A stretch of 64,000 bases of DNA from Rhipidocladum racemiflorum (GCA_036346355.1 CM070577.1:77212509-77276508); one strand, 5' to 3'. Positions 1 to 9,257 are shown, counted from the first letter of the stretch. A program made the numbers and translations. Notes: generated by a model not told the origin, from the letters alone.

Positions 1-762
1 CAGCTGCACCAGGTGCAGGAGGTGGTGCACCGGGTCCCCGCACTTGTGGAGCAACCACTCCGAGGCCTCCTCGGCTACAATGTAGCCGATGGCTATCCTC
101 ATCAGGAGCTCCCCCCGGCTGCCGCTGTAGTTGTCCGGCAGCGGCGGGAGCTTCACCATCTGCATCAGGTCCTGGAGGAGCACGTACGGAATCTGGCTTG
201 AGAACACTATGAGGTCGCGGCGGTGCATCGTCGGCCGCATCACCATGCTGGACCGGGTTCCGGCCTCCCAGTGCCGCAAAAGCTGCTCGAGGATGAAGGC
301 GGCGTCGATCAGCAACTCCTCCACTAGCAGATCGCGGCTGTTCCACCATTGCTGGATCACGCCGGGGCTGTGCTGCAGCCGGATCTCCGGCAGCCGTTCC
401 TTGAAGCGGGACAGCATGCAGAGCGTGAACTCCGCGGCGTCCTGGCCGTCGGCGTGTCCACGGCGGACCAAGCTGTGCAGGTGGGAGAGCTTGACTTGGC
501 GGGATTCTCCGCGGTCGGACAACAGACCGAGGTGGATGAAACTGGGTGTCAGGTTCGGCCCGAAGATCATGAGCAGGCGCACATTTTGCACGGGGGCGAT
601 GCGGCCGGGGCGTTGTCCGTCCCCGTCATCCGAAAGAGCTTTGGCCACGTAGTCCGGCAAGGTCCATTTCTCCGTGGCTTCCTCACCACTGGTGTTTTTG
701 GTCGACACGCGGGCCAGGGAGGTGGCGCTGCTGATTGCCGCCGGCAGAAGATGCAGCTCCAC
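1..762 (-). CDS. DUF247/UPF0481 family protein, internal exon (partial, runs off left edge)
   Basis: The minus strand is open for 254 codons from 762 to the window edge, with no stop. I recognise the plant DUF247 (UPF0481) pattern. A segment reading FGPNLTPSFIHLG is followed by a KLSHLHSLV stretch, then an LLIDAAFILEQLL segment matching the family's conserved 'D-x-C/A-F-I-L-E' region, and then HRRDLIVFSSQIPYVLL, which corresponds to its 'DLLLLENQIPF' block. No ATG opens the frame. Immediately upstream (763-765 on the complement) a TAG reads as a 3' splice acceptor, so this is probably an internal exon with its 5' exon further right. High GC contrasts with the AT-rich spacer beyond it. The biochemical role of DUF247 is unknown; some grass DUF247 genes are the pollen components of S- and Z-locus self-incompatibility. 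The family call is fairly sure; paralogue identity is not. Confidence 0.75.
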   Translation of the reverse strand, partial: MELHLLPAAISSATSLARVSTKNTSGEEATEKWTLPDYVAKALSDDGDGQRPGRIAPVQNVRLLMIFGPNLTPSFIHLGLLSDRGESRQVKLSHLHSLVRRGHADGQDAAEFTLCMLSRFKERLPEIRLQHSPGVIQQWWNSRDLLVEELLIDAAFILEQLLRHWEAGTRSSMVMRPTMHRRDLIVFSSQIPYVLLQDLMQMVKLPPLPDNYSGSRGELLMRIAIGYIVAEEASEWLLHKCGDPVHHLLHLVQL

Positions 763-1332
763 CTACCATATGTTGTATATCTGCGGTTAGAATTTGTATG
801 CTCTGTGCGCCTGCATCTAGGATTTGTCTATACATTCACATGTTCCTCCTCCTACTGCATATTCTCGCCGTTCCCCTCACGTCAAACCTCCGCTGCCACA
901 TCCTCTCCTCCTCCCGCATCCTAGCCGCCGTGCTTCCTCCCATGTCTTCCCCACGCCGCCACAACCATCTCTTTCGATGCTGGTGAGTGGTGACAGAAGG
1001 CGGCCGCCGCCTCAAGCGAACATGGAAAAAGCGGCCTCACCTCTGGCGTGAACAAAATTGAATCTACGGAGATGAAGAGGGCAGTTGGTGTTTTTATATA
1101 TGAAAATAAGTTATTTTTTACACAGCCCCAACTATAATTGTCATGCAACTATAACAACTCTACTGAATGTATTTTCTTAATCTAAACGATTATAATTAAG
1201 TCCCGCCAAATTAATATATAGATCCTTCTGTTTTGTTCTTTGGGTTAATGAGAAAATTATACATTTTTTCTTATTTTAGAAATTTTTTAGCCCTCAAAAG
1301 TGAAGGACGCAACTTTAATGTCATCTTTTTTT

Positions 1333-1641
1333 AAGGTCTTATTTGTTTGAGCTTTTGCTCCAGCTTCAAAAGCTAAAAAGTCAAAATTTAAGCAAATAGA
1401 TGGATTTTTAACTATCATTTTTCAAAAGTTATAAGCCTCCATATAACTAAAATGCGAAAATCACTAGGGATGTCTTCTTTTACTTATTGAGAATTGGTTT
1501 TAGACTAATATACTAGACTTAGGATAAAATTACACAACTTTACTATGTATAAAAACAAACTACTTTTAAATTGCTTAACTCAAAAAGCTAAATTTAAACT
1601 ATAAGCCAAAATATCTAAGCCCTATAAACAAACATAGCCTT
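1333..1641. mobile_element. candidate MITE with imperfect terminal inverted repeats
   Basis: The left end reads AAGGTCTTATTTGTTTGAGC. The reverse complement of the right end reads AAGGCTATGTTTGTTTATAG, so 11 of the first 16 positions agree, including a shared TTTGTTT. The interior is AT-rich, non-coding and partly self-complementary (AGCTTCAAAAGCT near 1361). No clear target duplication is visible, so it could be a degenerate hAT-type MITE or chance. Confidence 0.35.
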
Positions 1642-1788
1642 ATTTATTTGCCATTTAGAAGGAGGAATGTTTCTTGATTTGTACGAGGAATTGAACTTAT
1701 TCCTGTGAAAAATTTATGCCCTGAACAATTCTTAATGGATGGGATAAGATCCTAATTAAGGACATAGGTGAGGTACAGCAATTTTACT

Positions 1789-1794
1789 CAGAAG

Positions 1795-1845
<51 letters not shown>

Positions 1846-1922
1846 CTATAAATTGTCTATGTCAAATTCAGAAGTTTGACAGAGAGATAAAGAGAGAGTA
1901 GCTTCAAATTGTCTACGTCAAA
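1789..1922. repeat. tandem duplication containing a (GA)n microsatellite
   Basis: A unit beginning CAGAAGTTTGA, followed by GA repeats and ending in AGTAGCT..AAATTGTCTA.GTCAAATTC, occurs twice in tandem (about 1789-1867 and 1869-1922). In the first copy the GA run is pure from 1798 to 1842; in the second it is short and interrupted (GACAGAGAGATAAAGAGAGAG). Confidence 0.8.
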
Positions 1923-2447
1923 TTCCTATGATAATACAGTAAACAAGAGGAATTAATCTTGTGAAAAAAAAGGAACTAAATCAACTAAATTACCTGTTCA
2001 GTTTGTCCTTGAGGAGTGGTTCCTTCCATGTCCTTGTGGGAGTTAACTCCTGCGGGCTTATTAATGCATGGATCCCGAGCGACCCTTTCTCGCATATATT
2101 TATAGGCTAATCGAGGAGAACACAATTGTGTTATACAAAAATATGCTCGACCCCAGCAAGGGGGATTCTGGCTAGCACTTTACTTGTGTGCATTCGAGTA
2201 GAACCAAATGAATAGAACGTACGCCGCACTGCATTCTTAGTTCCTTTCTTGCACATTTTCGGTGTACTTTTCTTGATGCTATCAGCTAAGAACAATTAAT
2301 CTATTAGCAGGAAGTTATACCTTTTTCCCGGTGCACATTGTCTACTCAAAAGTAATTTGCCACATGCATATCTCAATCAAATTGACCTTTTCATTACGTA
2401 TGTACTGTTTTCATGCAAACTGCAATTTGCACTTGCAGCGCGGATTG

Positions 2448-2706
2448 GGATCCTCTGCCTTTGCAGTGTATTTTGAACTGCAAAAGCTAAAAAAATATAG
2501 GAAAAAAATTAAATTGCTACAGTTTTCAAAATTTTGGTAAATTTCTATGAAATTTCGGATATTTTGATTGAAATTCATATTTTAAAACTAGATTTTTCAA
2601 AAATACTGTAGCAATTTGATTTTTTTCAAGTTTTTTTAGCCTTTACTACTCAAAATACAGGTCAAAATGCACCGTGCATTTTAATTAAGTAGGAAAGGCA
2701 GAGGCC
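2448..2706. mobile_element. fold-back MITE with long inverted repeats
   Basis: The left end, GGATCCTCTGCCTTT, is matched by the reverse complement of the right end, GGCCTCTGCCTTT. Complementarity continues inward through TATTTTGA.CTG, GGCTAAAAAAA and AAATTGCTACAGT, giving interrupted arms of roughly 100 bp around a short AT-rich centre. This is the structure of a hairpin-forming non-autonomous DNA element. AGCGC lies near both outer edges, but a clean target duplication cannot be defined. Confidence 0.6.
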
Positions 2707-2785
2707 TTGAAGCGCTAGCTAGCTGATTGAGACGATAATTAATCTTCCATCGATGTATGTATTTGTAGTTTCAGGGTGACATGTA

Positions 2786-3000
2786 CTCCCTTCTGTCACA
2801 AATAGTTATTGTTTTAGATATTGGCATAGTCCTCAAAACACAGTTTTGACCACTAATTTTAATTATAATATATTTGTAAATCCAATAAAATAATATTATA
2901 AAAATAATATTTGAGATAAATCTACACATATGATTATTATGTATCCAATGTAAACATTTAAAAAATATTAACAGTTAAAGTTTTAAAATTTTGACTGCGC
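2786..3000. mobile_element. Stowaway-like MITE, degenerate or truncated
   Basis: After a TA dinucleotide the sequence begins CTCCCTTCTGTCACAAATAG, close to the CTCCCTCCGTC end typical of grass Stowaway (Tc1/mariner) MITEs. A GTTTTGACCA near the left and an AAATTTTGACTG near the right form the usual internal inverted pair. The expected GGACGGAGGGAG right end is not recognisable, so the element is probably truncated. Confidence 0.4.
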
Positions 3001-3457
3001 CAGCTCATAGTAACTAGGACACCATAGTGCCCAAGCACTATGATCTCTAAAATTGGCAGTTCCACCTAGGTATTGCATATGTAAAAATCTGAATTTTTTT
3101 GTACTTCTTTACTAACTAGTTCAAACAAGTTTAAACTAAAATTATAGTGCAATTTGTAATCTGAAACAATGAAACTATTTCATTCGTAATGTGAAAATCT
3201 GCGACTATCTCAACTTACTGATTATGGCCTAGCACCCATGTGGAGGATACGAGGATCGGGTGTACACGCGTGGATATCTAAGAAGACCGTGCCAGAAAAG
3301 ATCGGACATCTCGCAGATCCGACCTCGTTATGACTAAAAAAAGAGATTGTAACCGTAAGGGAAGTTATCTCAGATAAGGAAGGATACGATCCCTTTACTT
3401 GTAATCAACTCGGATTCATGCTCTAGTAACTGAGTTGAATCCCACCCCCCCTCTCAG

Positions 3458-3465
3458 TATATAAG
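3458..3465 (+). promoter_or_regulatory. TATA box of the G1 LTR promoter
   Basis: TATATAAG lies in a GC-richer context (CTCAGTATATAAGAGGAGG) about 230 bp before the LTR end, the expected place for the U3/R boundary of a gypsy LTR. Confidence 0.5.
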
Positions 3466-3488
3466 AGGAGGGGGAAGACACCTAAGAG

Positions 3489-3528
3489 GGGAAGAGGAAG
3501 AAGAAGAAGAAGAAGAAGAAGAAGAAGG
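3489..3528. repeat. (GAA)n microsatellite in the G1 LTR
   Basis: About ten AAG/GAA triplets form an almost pure run just downstream of the LTR TATA box. Translated on the minus strand it gives only poly-Phe, so apparent frames here are not genes. Confidence 0.8.
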
Positions 3529-3697
3529 AAGCCATACAACATATAATCCCAGAACACAAGACTAGGGTATTACCTCTACCGACGAGGGCCCGAACCTGTA
3601 TAATTCCTTGTCTTGTGTTACCATTGAGATCCTGATCCAGCGACTTGCCCCATAAATTCACACCCCCTAAAATTATTGCCGACACCAAACGTCGACA

Positions 3698-3719
3698 GTT
3701 AGCGCGCCAGGAAGGGGTA
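3698..3719 (+). other. G1 primer-binding site region
   Basis: GTTAGCGCGCCAGGAAGGGG immediately follows the LTR. The GGCGCGCCAGG.AGGGG form is common after the 5' LTR of large grass gypsy elements. I did not assign the primer tRNA. Confidence 0.5.
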
Positions 3720-3720
3720 G

Positions 3721-4533
3721 CATGAAGATCAATCCGAGTGATTTCGATGGCTTTCAAAGATGGCATCACCTTCGCTCCAGGACAGTTTTTTTTTGCTTCG
3801 GAAGTCTACACTTCATCGCCAACGAGCATGGGGCCCTCACCCCTTCGGATCCAGATCAGATCTGGTCCAAAAGCTTTCCAAGTTTTCGCTCGGTATTCGT
3901 GATCGGGAGCAGTCTTCCCGAATCACAGAATCGGCGGGGACCCGAGGAAACCGAGACGGAACTTACTCGGCATGAAGATCCAGACGACCGCACTCGGTCA
4001 CTTCACAATCGGGCACGCAACGTCAACGATGATATCTTGCATGCTAGAATGGGGAACCAGTCGGTTTTCCAAACTCCGCAGCAAAATATCATGGCCACCA
4101 AGACACTCCTTGACACCTTTAGGACCCATGGTCGAATCCGATAGCCCAGCTGCACCGATCATGGTGCAAGTCAAAGCCATGGTGATGGCTGCAACGATTC
4201 AGCACAACCAGCGAGGCAAGACGACGAAGCCCCCACGCACAGGAGAAGAAACCCACACGGCTAGTAGTCGGACCAGCCGCAGTCGGACGAAAAGCAGTCG
4301 GCATAAGTCCCCCCTGTGATAGGGACGTCTGCTCCGTCATCCACCGTGACCTCCACCAAGACCTCAATGCTAGAAGACGGGAACGGGATGACGATGAGCG
4401 GCGCCATCGGGACGACGATCACGAACGTTTCGGCATTGATCGTGACAAGAGCAGCCGACATCTCTGTAATCGGGCCTCCGACTACAGTAATCACAGAAGC
4501 CGACACGGCCCGCATTGGGATGATGACCGCTGA
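3721..4533 (+). pseudogene. G1 gag, N-terminal part, broken
   Basis: Reading frames start just after the PBS (ATG at 3722) but change frame repeatedly: 3722-4144, then 3972-4319 and 4316-4579 in other frames. This leader and N-terminal gag region is low in conserved motifs, and the call rests mainly on position between the PBS and the conserved gag domain that resumes at 45132. The frame is cut at 4533 by CACTA-1. Confidence 0.6.
4531..4533. other. target-site duplication of CACTA-1 (left copy)
   Basis: TGA directly precedes the CACTA terminus and is repeated at 45129-45131 directly after the other terminus. CACTA elements make 3-bp duplications. Confidence 0.85.
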
Positions 4534-4559
4534 CACTACTAGAATTACGATTATCAACG

Positions 4560-4870
4560 ACGGGAGATACGGTGGTTAAAAGTCCACATGTGGTCGCTAA
4601 AAGTCATTAACGACCACAAAATTGTGGTCGTTAGCCGTCGTTAAAGCCTCTGTCGTTAATAGTATTAACAACCACATACAAATTTTCGTCGTTAATTTTT
4701 TAACGACGAGATGGAGTGTGTCCTCGTTAATTATGTACTATCAACAACCACATTTCTAGTATTAACGACCACTCTTGGTCGTGGCTAGGCAGGCTAGCTA
4801 ACATTCAGACAGTCGCAGCTGTAGCATTAACGACCACTCTATAGTATTAACGACCACATTATTAATGTAT
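4560..4870. repeat. CACTA-1 left subterminal repeats
   Basis: Many direct and inverted copies of a TTAACGACCAC / GTGGTCGTTAA motif occur here. One pair at 4608-4633 forms an 11-bp stem (TAACGACCACA) with a 4-nt loop. Subterminal motif arrays are the binding sites for the TNPA-type protein in the En/Spm superfamily. The matching right region (44995-45111) has related CGATTAACGACC and ATAACGACGGG motifs. Confidence 0.75.
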
Positions 4871-5171
4871 AAGAATAGTCCCAGCTATATATATTCAGTA
4901 TTGATCATTCAGAAATAATGAACACTTCCGTATGTTTAAGACAATATTTTTTCTGTCAAAACATCGAGGAACCACAACAATGAATAAAAATCCTTTATAT
5001 TGCAATCCAAAAGTACAATCAGAGAACACACGTTCATATCAAATGTTATGGACAATGATTCAAATGAAACTTGAGCTCTACCTATCTACTAACAGTAACG
5101 ATGTACATGCATATAATGCAAATAAAAAAAGAAAAATATATGCCACAAAACGATAAATTATATTCCTTCAC

Positions 5172-5293
5172 AGCAGCAACCTCCTGGCGCCGCAGTAGCT
5201 CACAGACAGCAACCTCATGGCGCAGCAACCTCCTTCACAGTAGCTCACAGACAGCAATCTCCTACCGTAGTAGCTCACAGACAGCAACCTCCA
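5172..5293. repeat. short tandem repeats, CAGTAGCTCACAGACAGCAA type
   Basis: Three to four imperfect copies of a (G/A)TAGCTCACAGACAGCAAyCTCC unit lie within 120 bp inside CACTA-1. Confidence 0.7.
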
Positions 5294-5305
5294 ATCACTG
5301 AGAAA

Positions 5306-5648
5306 TATGTTAGTAAAACCTCTAGGTCAGGTCAACTGCACATATATAGTCCATCTTACAAATTTATCAATATGTCATGCATGGGTACCCAGTATTAATT
5401 AGTCCACTCTAGTTGGCATGCATGTGTGAAATTTTGTACATATATATCCAATATCTATATATCTGACAGAAAATTATACAGCTAAATGTTTATATTAGTA
5501 AAACCTCCAGGCCAGGTCAACTGCGCATATATAGTCCATCTTACAAATTGAGACAAGATATGAATCATCTTAGCAGTGGTGATCTGTACGCTACATATAG
5601 TTAGGAGAATATCCGTCCAAATGTGCCATTTATCAATATGTCATGCAT
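5306..5648. repeat. direct duplication within CACTA-1
   Basis: The segment ATTAGTAAAACCTC..GG.CAGGTCAACTGC.CATATATAGTCCATCTTACAAATT occurs at about 5306-5365 and 5490-5548. In the first copy it runs straight into TATCAATATGTCATGCATG. In the second about 80 bp of extra sequence separates the two halves (the second half is at about 5629-5648), so one copy carries an indel. Confidence 0.75.
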
Positions 5649-5906
5649 GAAGTAGGTTTAAACACTTTTGACATAAGAATATTAATATTATAACTAACTT
5701 GAAAGTTTGCTTAACAATTGCTCTGTGAGTCTCCCGAATGAGCATCATACATATAAGAATGACAAAAAGATTGTTAGAACTCAAATTATCTTATTTAAAT
5801 ATCATCAGAATTCAAATTAACTTATTTATGGGATGCTCTAGCCCTATTTTTCTATGTGCAAAAAATATAAATCATGTAGTAAACTTACAAAATGTGGCAT
5901 GTCCTA

Positions 5907-5963
5907 CTTCTTTGTTCCAACTGTGTCAATCTCATCAATAAAGACAATTGAAGGAGAAAGATC
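5907..5963 (-). pseudogene. RPT2: captured exon fragment of 26S proteasome regulatory ATPase (RPT2-like)
   Basis: Read on the minus strand, 19 codons give DLSPSIVFIDEIDTVGTKK. This is the Walker B block of the proteasomal AAA ATPases, and the DLSPSIVFIDEID wording fits RPT2 (Rpn/Rpt base of the 19S particle) best. The parent would continue with KR; here the frame runs into TAG within a donor-like AAGTAGG. The upstream side ends in ..GAAACAG, a splice acceptor. It is thus one exon piece with intron remnants, captured by CACTA-1 and facing the BioF fragment 19 bp away. It cannot be functional alone. Confidence 0.8.
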
Positions 5964-5982
5964 TGTTTCTATTGTATGTAAG

Positions 5983-6119
5983 GCGCACGGCTCGTTCGTC
6001 TTTGGTGTGGACGGTTGCGGCATCGCGGAGATGCCGGCCGGCTACGAAGATGACGTCGACATAAGCGTCGGTGCCCTCAGCAAGGCTGCCGGTTGCCAGG
6101 GTGATTTCATAGCATGCAG
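5983..6119 (+). pseudogene. BIOF: captured exon of 8-amino-7-oxononanoate (KAPA) synthase
   Basis: The frame starting GCG CAC GGC encodes AHGSFVFGVDGCGIAEM and then DDVDISVGALSKAAGCQGDF. This corresponds to the region of BioF-type PLP enzymes (alpha-oxoamine synthases) around the lysine that forms the Schiff base with pyridoxal phosphate: the SKAAG motif. The parent enzyme makes KAPA from pimeloyl-CoA and alanine in biotin synthesis. The exon is bounded by an AG acceptor (5981-5982) and a GTAAGT donor (6120). The frame is intact over 45 codons, but substitutions suggest loss of constraint (for example GDF where GGF is expected). Confidence 0.8.
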
Positions 6120-6410
6120 GTAAGTAAGTACAGTGATTCAGAATAACTACACGTACGTCTGTCTTGCAGATTAAAGAAAGTGACTGCTGCACAGTCTACA
6201 TGATCTGCATCTCCATGCAATTTCATGAACCACTAGCTAGAGCTGCGAGCTTCGCCGCGCCGTGCGAAATTTGATCCAAATTTTTATCTCTAAAAAAAGG
6301 CAGGAATATCCGATTTTTTTTTGTTCGTTTGGGTATTTTTTGGAAAAAAGACGCTAGGTAAGAACCGTCGACGAACCGACGAAACAACGGCCCTTTTGTG
6401 AGAAAAAAGA

Positions 6411-6574
6411 ATAATACATGTTTCGAGAAATATTAGATCCCAAACCACAAAAAAAGCTATAGACGCCGAGTTTAACACCCTATGCGGTCAACGGGCAATA
6501 ATACATGTCTTAAAAAATATTTGAGATCGAGCCGCAAAAGGAATTTTAGATGCCGAGTTTAACATCCTATGCGC
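6411..6574. repeat. tandem duplication, about 87-bp period
   Basis: AATAATACATGT..(G/A)A.ATATT.GA..C....CGCAAAA..., ending in GCCGAGTTTAACA(C/T)CCTATGCG, occurs at about 6411-6487 and 6498-6574. Confidence 0.65.
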
Positions 6575-6592
6575 TTATTTTCCCGTGAAAAA

Positions 6593-7190
6593 TGAGAAAA
6601 GGGGGGGGGGAATGGAGAAACGACGGACGAAAAACGAATTTCCATTTTTTTGGGGGGAAACGGCCAATGAAAATATTTTTTCCATGGTCTGGAGAAAAAA
6701 CGGATCACGAAAATATTTTTTTTTCAGGCAAAAATGAAGAAAGAAAACGGTCTCCTATTTTTTTGGGGGAAATAGCCACCGAAAACATTTTCCCTATGCT
6801 CCGGAGGAAAAACGGATCACGAAAACATTTTTTCCGGGCAAAACGGAGAAAGGGAACGGTTTTCCAATTTTTTTTTAAAAAAACGGCCAATTAAAACATT
6901 TTTTCCATGCTCCGAAGAAAAAACGGATCACGAATTTTTTATTTTGGCAAAACGGAGAAAGGAAACGGCCTCCTATTTTTTTTGGGGGGGGGAATAGCCA
7001 CCGAAAACATTTCCCCCATGCTCCGGAGGGAAAACGGATCACGGAAATATTTTTTCTGGACAAAACGGAGAAAGGAAACGGTTTTCCAAATTTTTTTTGA
7101 AAAAACGGCCACCGAAAATAATTTTCGCATGCTCTGGAGAAAAAACGAACCCCGAAAACATTTTTTTGGACAAAACGGAGAAAGGACCTG
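6593..7190. repeat. tandem array of about 111-bp units with alternating A/B types
   Basis: The anchor CATGCTCCGGAG (with variants) recurs at 6683, 6794, 6906, 7017 and 7128, i.e. spacings of 111, 112, 111 and 111 bp. Each unit contains AAAACGGATCACGAAAA and CAAAACGGAGAAAGG. Units 6683 and 6906 share a CTCCTATTTTTTTGGGGG...AATAGCCACC form; units 6794 and 7017 share GGTTTTCCAA..TTTTTTT..AAAACGGCC. This makes a two-unit higher-order repeat. Apparent reading frames through it are repeat artefacts. Confidence 0.85.
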
Positions 7191-7685
7191 AACGTAAAGT
7201 GCGAGGACCTATTTGTTATAATTTTGGACCTGTTCGCTATTTTAAAAAATTAGGAAAGGGCTCGCTCGTGATTCGTACTTAACGGGAGGTCCTCCATGCA
7301 AAACAGCAAAACCAGGGACCTAAACGCGAACCGAGAAAAATACTTTCCTCTCACATAAAATCGCGCAGGGATCTATTTGTAATTTGGAAAAAGCCAAGAG
7401 AGTTTTTTGGAAAAAGCGCAGGGGTGACGTGGGGGCTGGCTGGGCTCCAAAGCCAGCCCCTATAAGGTGGTTAATATACGTCAGCGACAAATGGGAGAGG
7501 CTGATCCAGTCATGAGGCCGCTCGTCTCGTTTGTGTTCTTTGCACAGGCAATTTCCAGATCTGTCTCTATTTGCACAGGCAACTACCTACTTGGTAAACC
7601 ACAGATCAGACAACCATCTGCAATACCGTAAATACCACAAATTCCAACATGTAGTTTGTAATGGACATGAGGATTAATTGTGATT
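7191..7685. other. CACTA-1 interior, no recognisable feature
   Basis: Mixed-composition sequence with a short inverted pair around GGCTGGCT..AGCCAGCCCC (about 7431-7463). I see no coding or mobile-element signature. Confidence 0.4.
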
Positions 7686-7691
7686 GCTTAC

Positions 7692-7808
7692 CATACATAA
7701 GTAATCATCTACAAAAGTTTTTGGAAACTCACGGGCTGCCCCAAAGTTCAATAAGATTGAACTGCATTGTAGTTTCATCATAAAGGAAATACTCCAATTT
7801 GGATCAGT
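7692..7808 (-). pseudogene. captured exon of an ABC1/COQ8-like atypical kinase
   Basis: On the minus strand, after a TTTTTTGTGCAG acceptor, the sequence reads TDPNWS. After a short frameshifted stretch (FLYDETTMQF is legible in another frame) it resumes as NFGAAREFPKTFVDDYL before a GTAAGC donor at 7691-7686. In the ABC1/ADCK/COQ8 family the motifs are TDPNWxNFLYD and then DFGAxREF..xFVDxYL, covering the metal-binding DFG equivalent. Here the DFG aspartate is replaced (NFG) and small indels shift the frame, so it is a dead fragment. The family supports ubiquinone synthesis in mitochondria or acts in plastids. The assignment is by motif only. Confidence 0.7.
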
Positions 7809-8141
7809 CTGCACAAAAAAGAATGGTGAAACCGTGAAAGATAAACTTCTATTTGCAGTATCCAATCTCAGAAATGTAGATTGTATCAGAGAGAAGTTTT
7901 AAAAATTCATCAGGTGCACTACAAATGATCATTTGATGGAATTTTAACATGGATGCAGATTGATGGATTTCATTAGGTGCTACAAGTGATCAGTTGATGG
8001 ACTTATAAAATGGATGCAGATTATTCAACAAGCAAGCTCTAACCTATTTGTTATTTAGGAATTTAGCACATGGTATGAGAAGCAACACATGCCTGCATAA
8101 ATCGGAAGACAAATAACTCCCTTATTGTAAGTTTAAGAAGT

Positions 8142-8336
8142 TTACATCCAACATAAATGTTTTGGTGCAACAGGAGTGCTGCTTCGTCTACTTCGGGTTG
8201 TGGGTCTGGAATTGACAGAGGAAATGCTTGAATTGAGAACTGATGTCCTGTTATTGCTAGACATGAAAGTGGATTGAATAGAACCAGTCAAATTTGAAGT
8301 CAAGCCAGGAATACATAATAGAAAAACTGACTTCAT
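8142..8336 (-). pseudogene. possible captured fragment, Ser/Arg-rich coding-like stretch
   Basis: The minus-strand frame contains NRTSVLNSSISSVNSRPTT followed by RSRRSSTPV. The composition is like the disordered Ser/Pro/Arg-rich regions of plant proteins. Further upstream on the minus strand (about 8385-8420) LVPDDTWNSI precedes a GGTGAGTAT donor-like site, so this may be a second exon of the same captured gene. The family is not identified and it could be chance. Confidence 0.3.
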
Positions 8337-8929
8337 TAGTAAAAAAAATGAAGGACTGATTACAGCTCACCAACAGATTAGTATACTCACCTATAGAGTT
8401 CCAAGTATCATCTGGCACGAGATAGCTATATCCAAGTATCAACAGGTAAGTGGAATAAAATCTGAAAGAGAAATATCATCTGGCACGAGACAGCTATATA
8501 CAAAGATACTATATTTAACATATCATTATATTAAGAACCACATTTTATTAATTGAAACCAAATAATTGAACTCATTCTTTGCATCTAATATTTGAGATTT
8601 AATACTAATTCAGTAACATTCATGAAAAATTATTCAGCGCTAACAATATGGTGGCTAACCTAATTGAACATCAAAACTGCAACTAGAAATATGATAAAAA
8701 TTCATAATATGCAACTAATAGGAAAACTATAACATTATTCTTGTTGAATGAACGCAAAAATCCCTTCATCAAACTATTGGCTTGGCTTGTCGTGCATGTA
8801 GCTACATCATTTGGAGGTCTACAAAAACAACACAATTTATATTAGTTAATAGATATAAATGAATTGTCATAGAAATAAGAAAATATAATAACATATATCA
8901 ATTCATTTTAAGTGTAGAGCTTACATACG

Positions 8930-9190
8930 ATCATCACGTTTAGATTCATATGGGCTAGCATCACTACCATCATCATGCCTACCAAGAAAACAACTCTTCA
9001 TTTCTGCCCATTCTTGCAGCACCTAGCTCATTTGATCCATGATCTTATCATTTTGTTCTTGAAGTATCTTATTGTTTTCCTCAGATTCTTGAAGTCTAGA
9101 TTGCAATTCAGCCTTAGTAACTACTGGACCTCTCAAACCTCTTGCTTTAATGCCACCACCATATCCCACTACATGATCACGCCGTTTTTA
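8930..9190 (-). pseudogene. CACTA-1 transposase-associated protein, degenerate C-terminal end (Transposase_24-like)
   Basis: The minus strand reads GYGGGIKARGLRGPVVTKAE, then a coiled-coil-like run LQSRLQESEENNKILQEQ, then a stop, then VLQEWAEMKSC. Plant En/Spm (Ptta) second-ORF proteins end this way: a G-Y/G-rich stretch followed by a heptad coiled coil. This is probably the only remnant of the element's own genes. At least one in-frame stop and missing upstream exons make it non-functional. Confidence 0.6.
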
Positions 9191-9254
9191 AGGGTAACAC
9201 ATGTCCACAACTTCAATATTTGAAAGGATAGGATTCGATTTGACTACATTTTCA

Positions 9255-9257
9255 ATT
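9255..9257. other. target-site duplication of CACTA-2 (left copy)
   Basis: ATT lies directly before the terminus and again at 11320-11322 after the other terminus. Confidence 0.8.

Larger units (their letters stand above)
763..3218. other. AT-rich intergenic spacer with small repeats
   Basis: No convincing coding sequence is present. The interval holds a (GA)n tract inside a tandem duplication and three candidate MITEs, listed separately. The GC-rich patch near 880-1050 may be an upstream intron or exon of the DUF247 gene on the minus strand, but I see no family signature there. Confidence 0.5.
3219..3697 (+). repeat. G1 5' LTR (left edge approximate)
   Basis: The right edge is well placed: ...GTCGACA at 3697 directly precedes a PBS-like GTTAGCGCGCCAGGAAGGGG. 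A TATA box and a (GAA)n tract typical of U3/R regions lie inside. The left edge is a guess at TGATTATGGCC (3219), because the 3' LTR that would settle it is not in the window. Confidence 0.6.

Noticed and set aside
1..762. Calling this the S- or Z-locus DUF247
   Set aside because: One exon of a large family; no supporting neighbours are visible.
13..986. Plus-strand open frames at the left edge
   Set aside because: They are shadows of the minus-strand DUF247 exon, which alone shows family motifs.
6592..7191. Open frames with repeated Lys/Arg/Phe-rich peptides
   Set aside because: They are products of the 111-bp tandem array; no protein family is recognisable.
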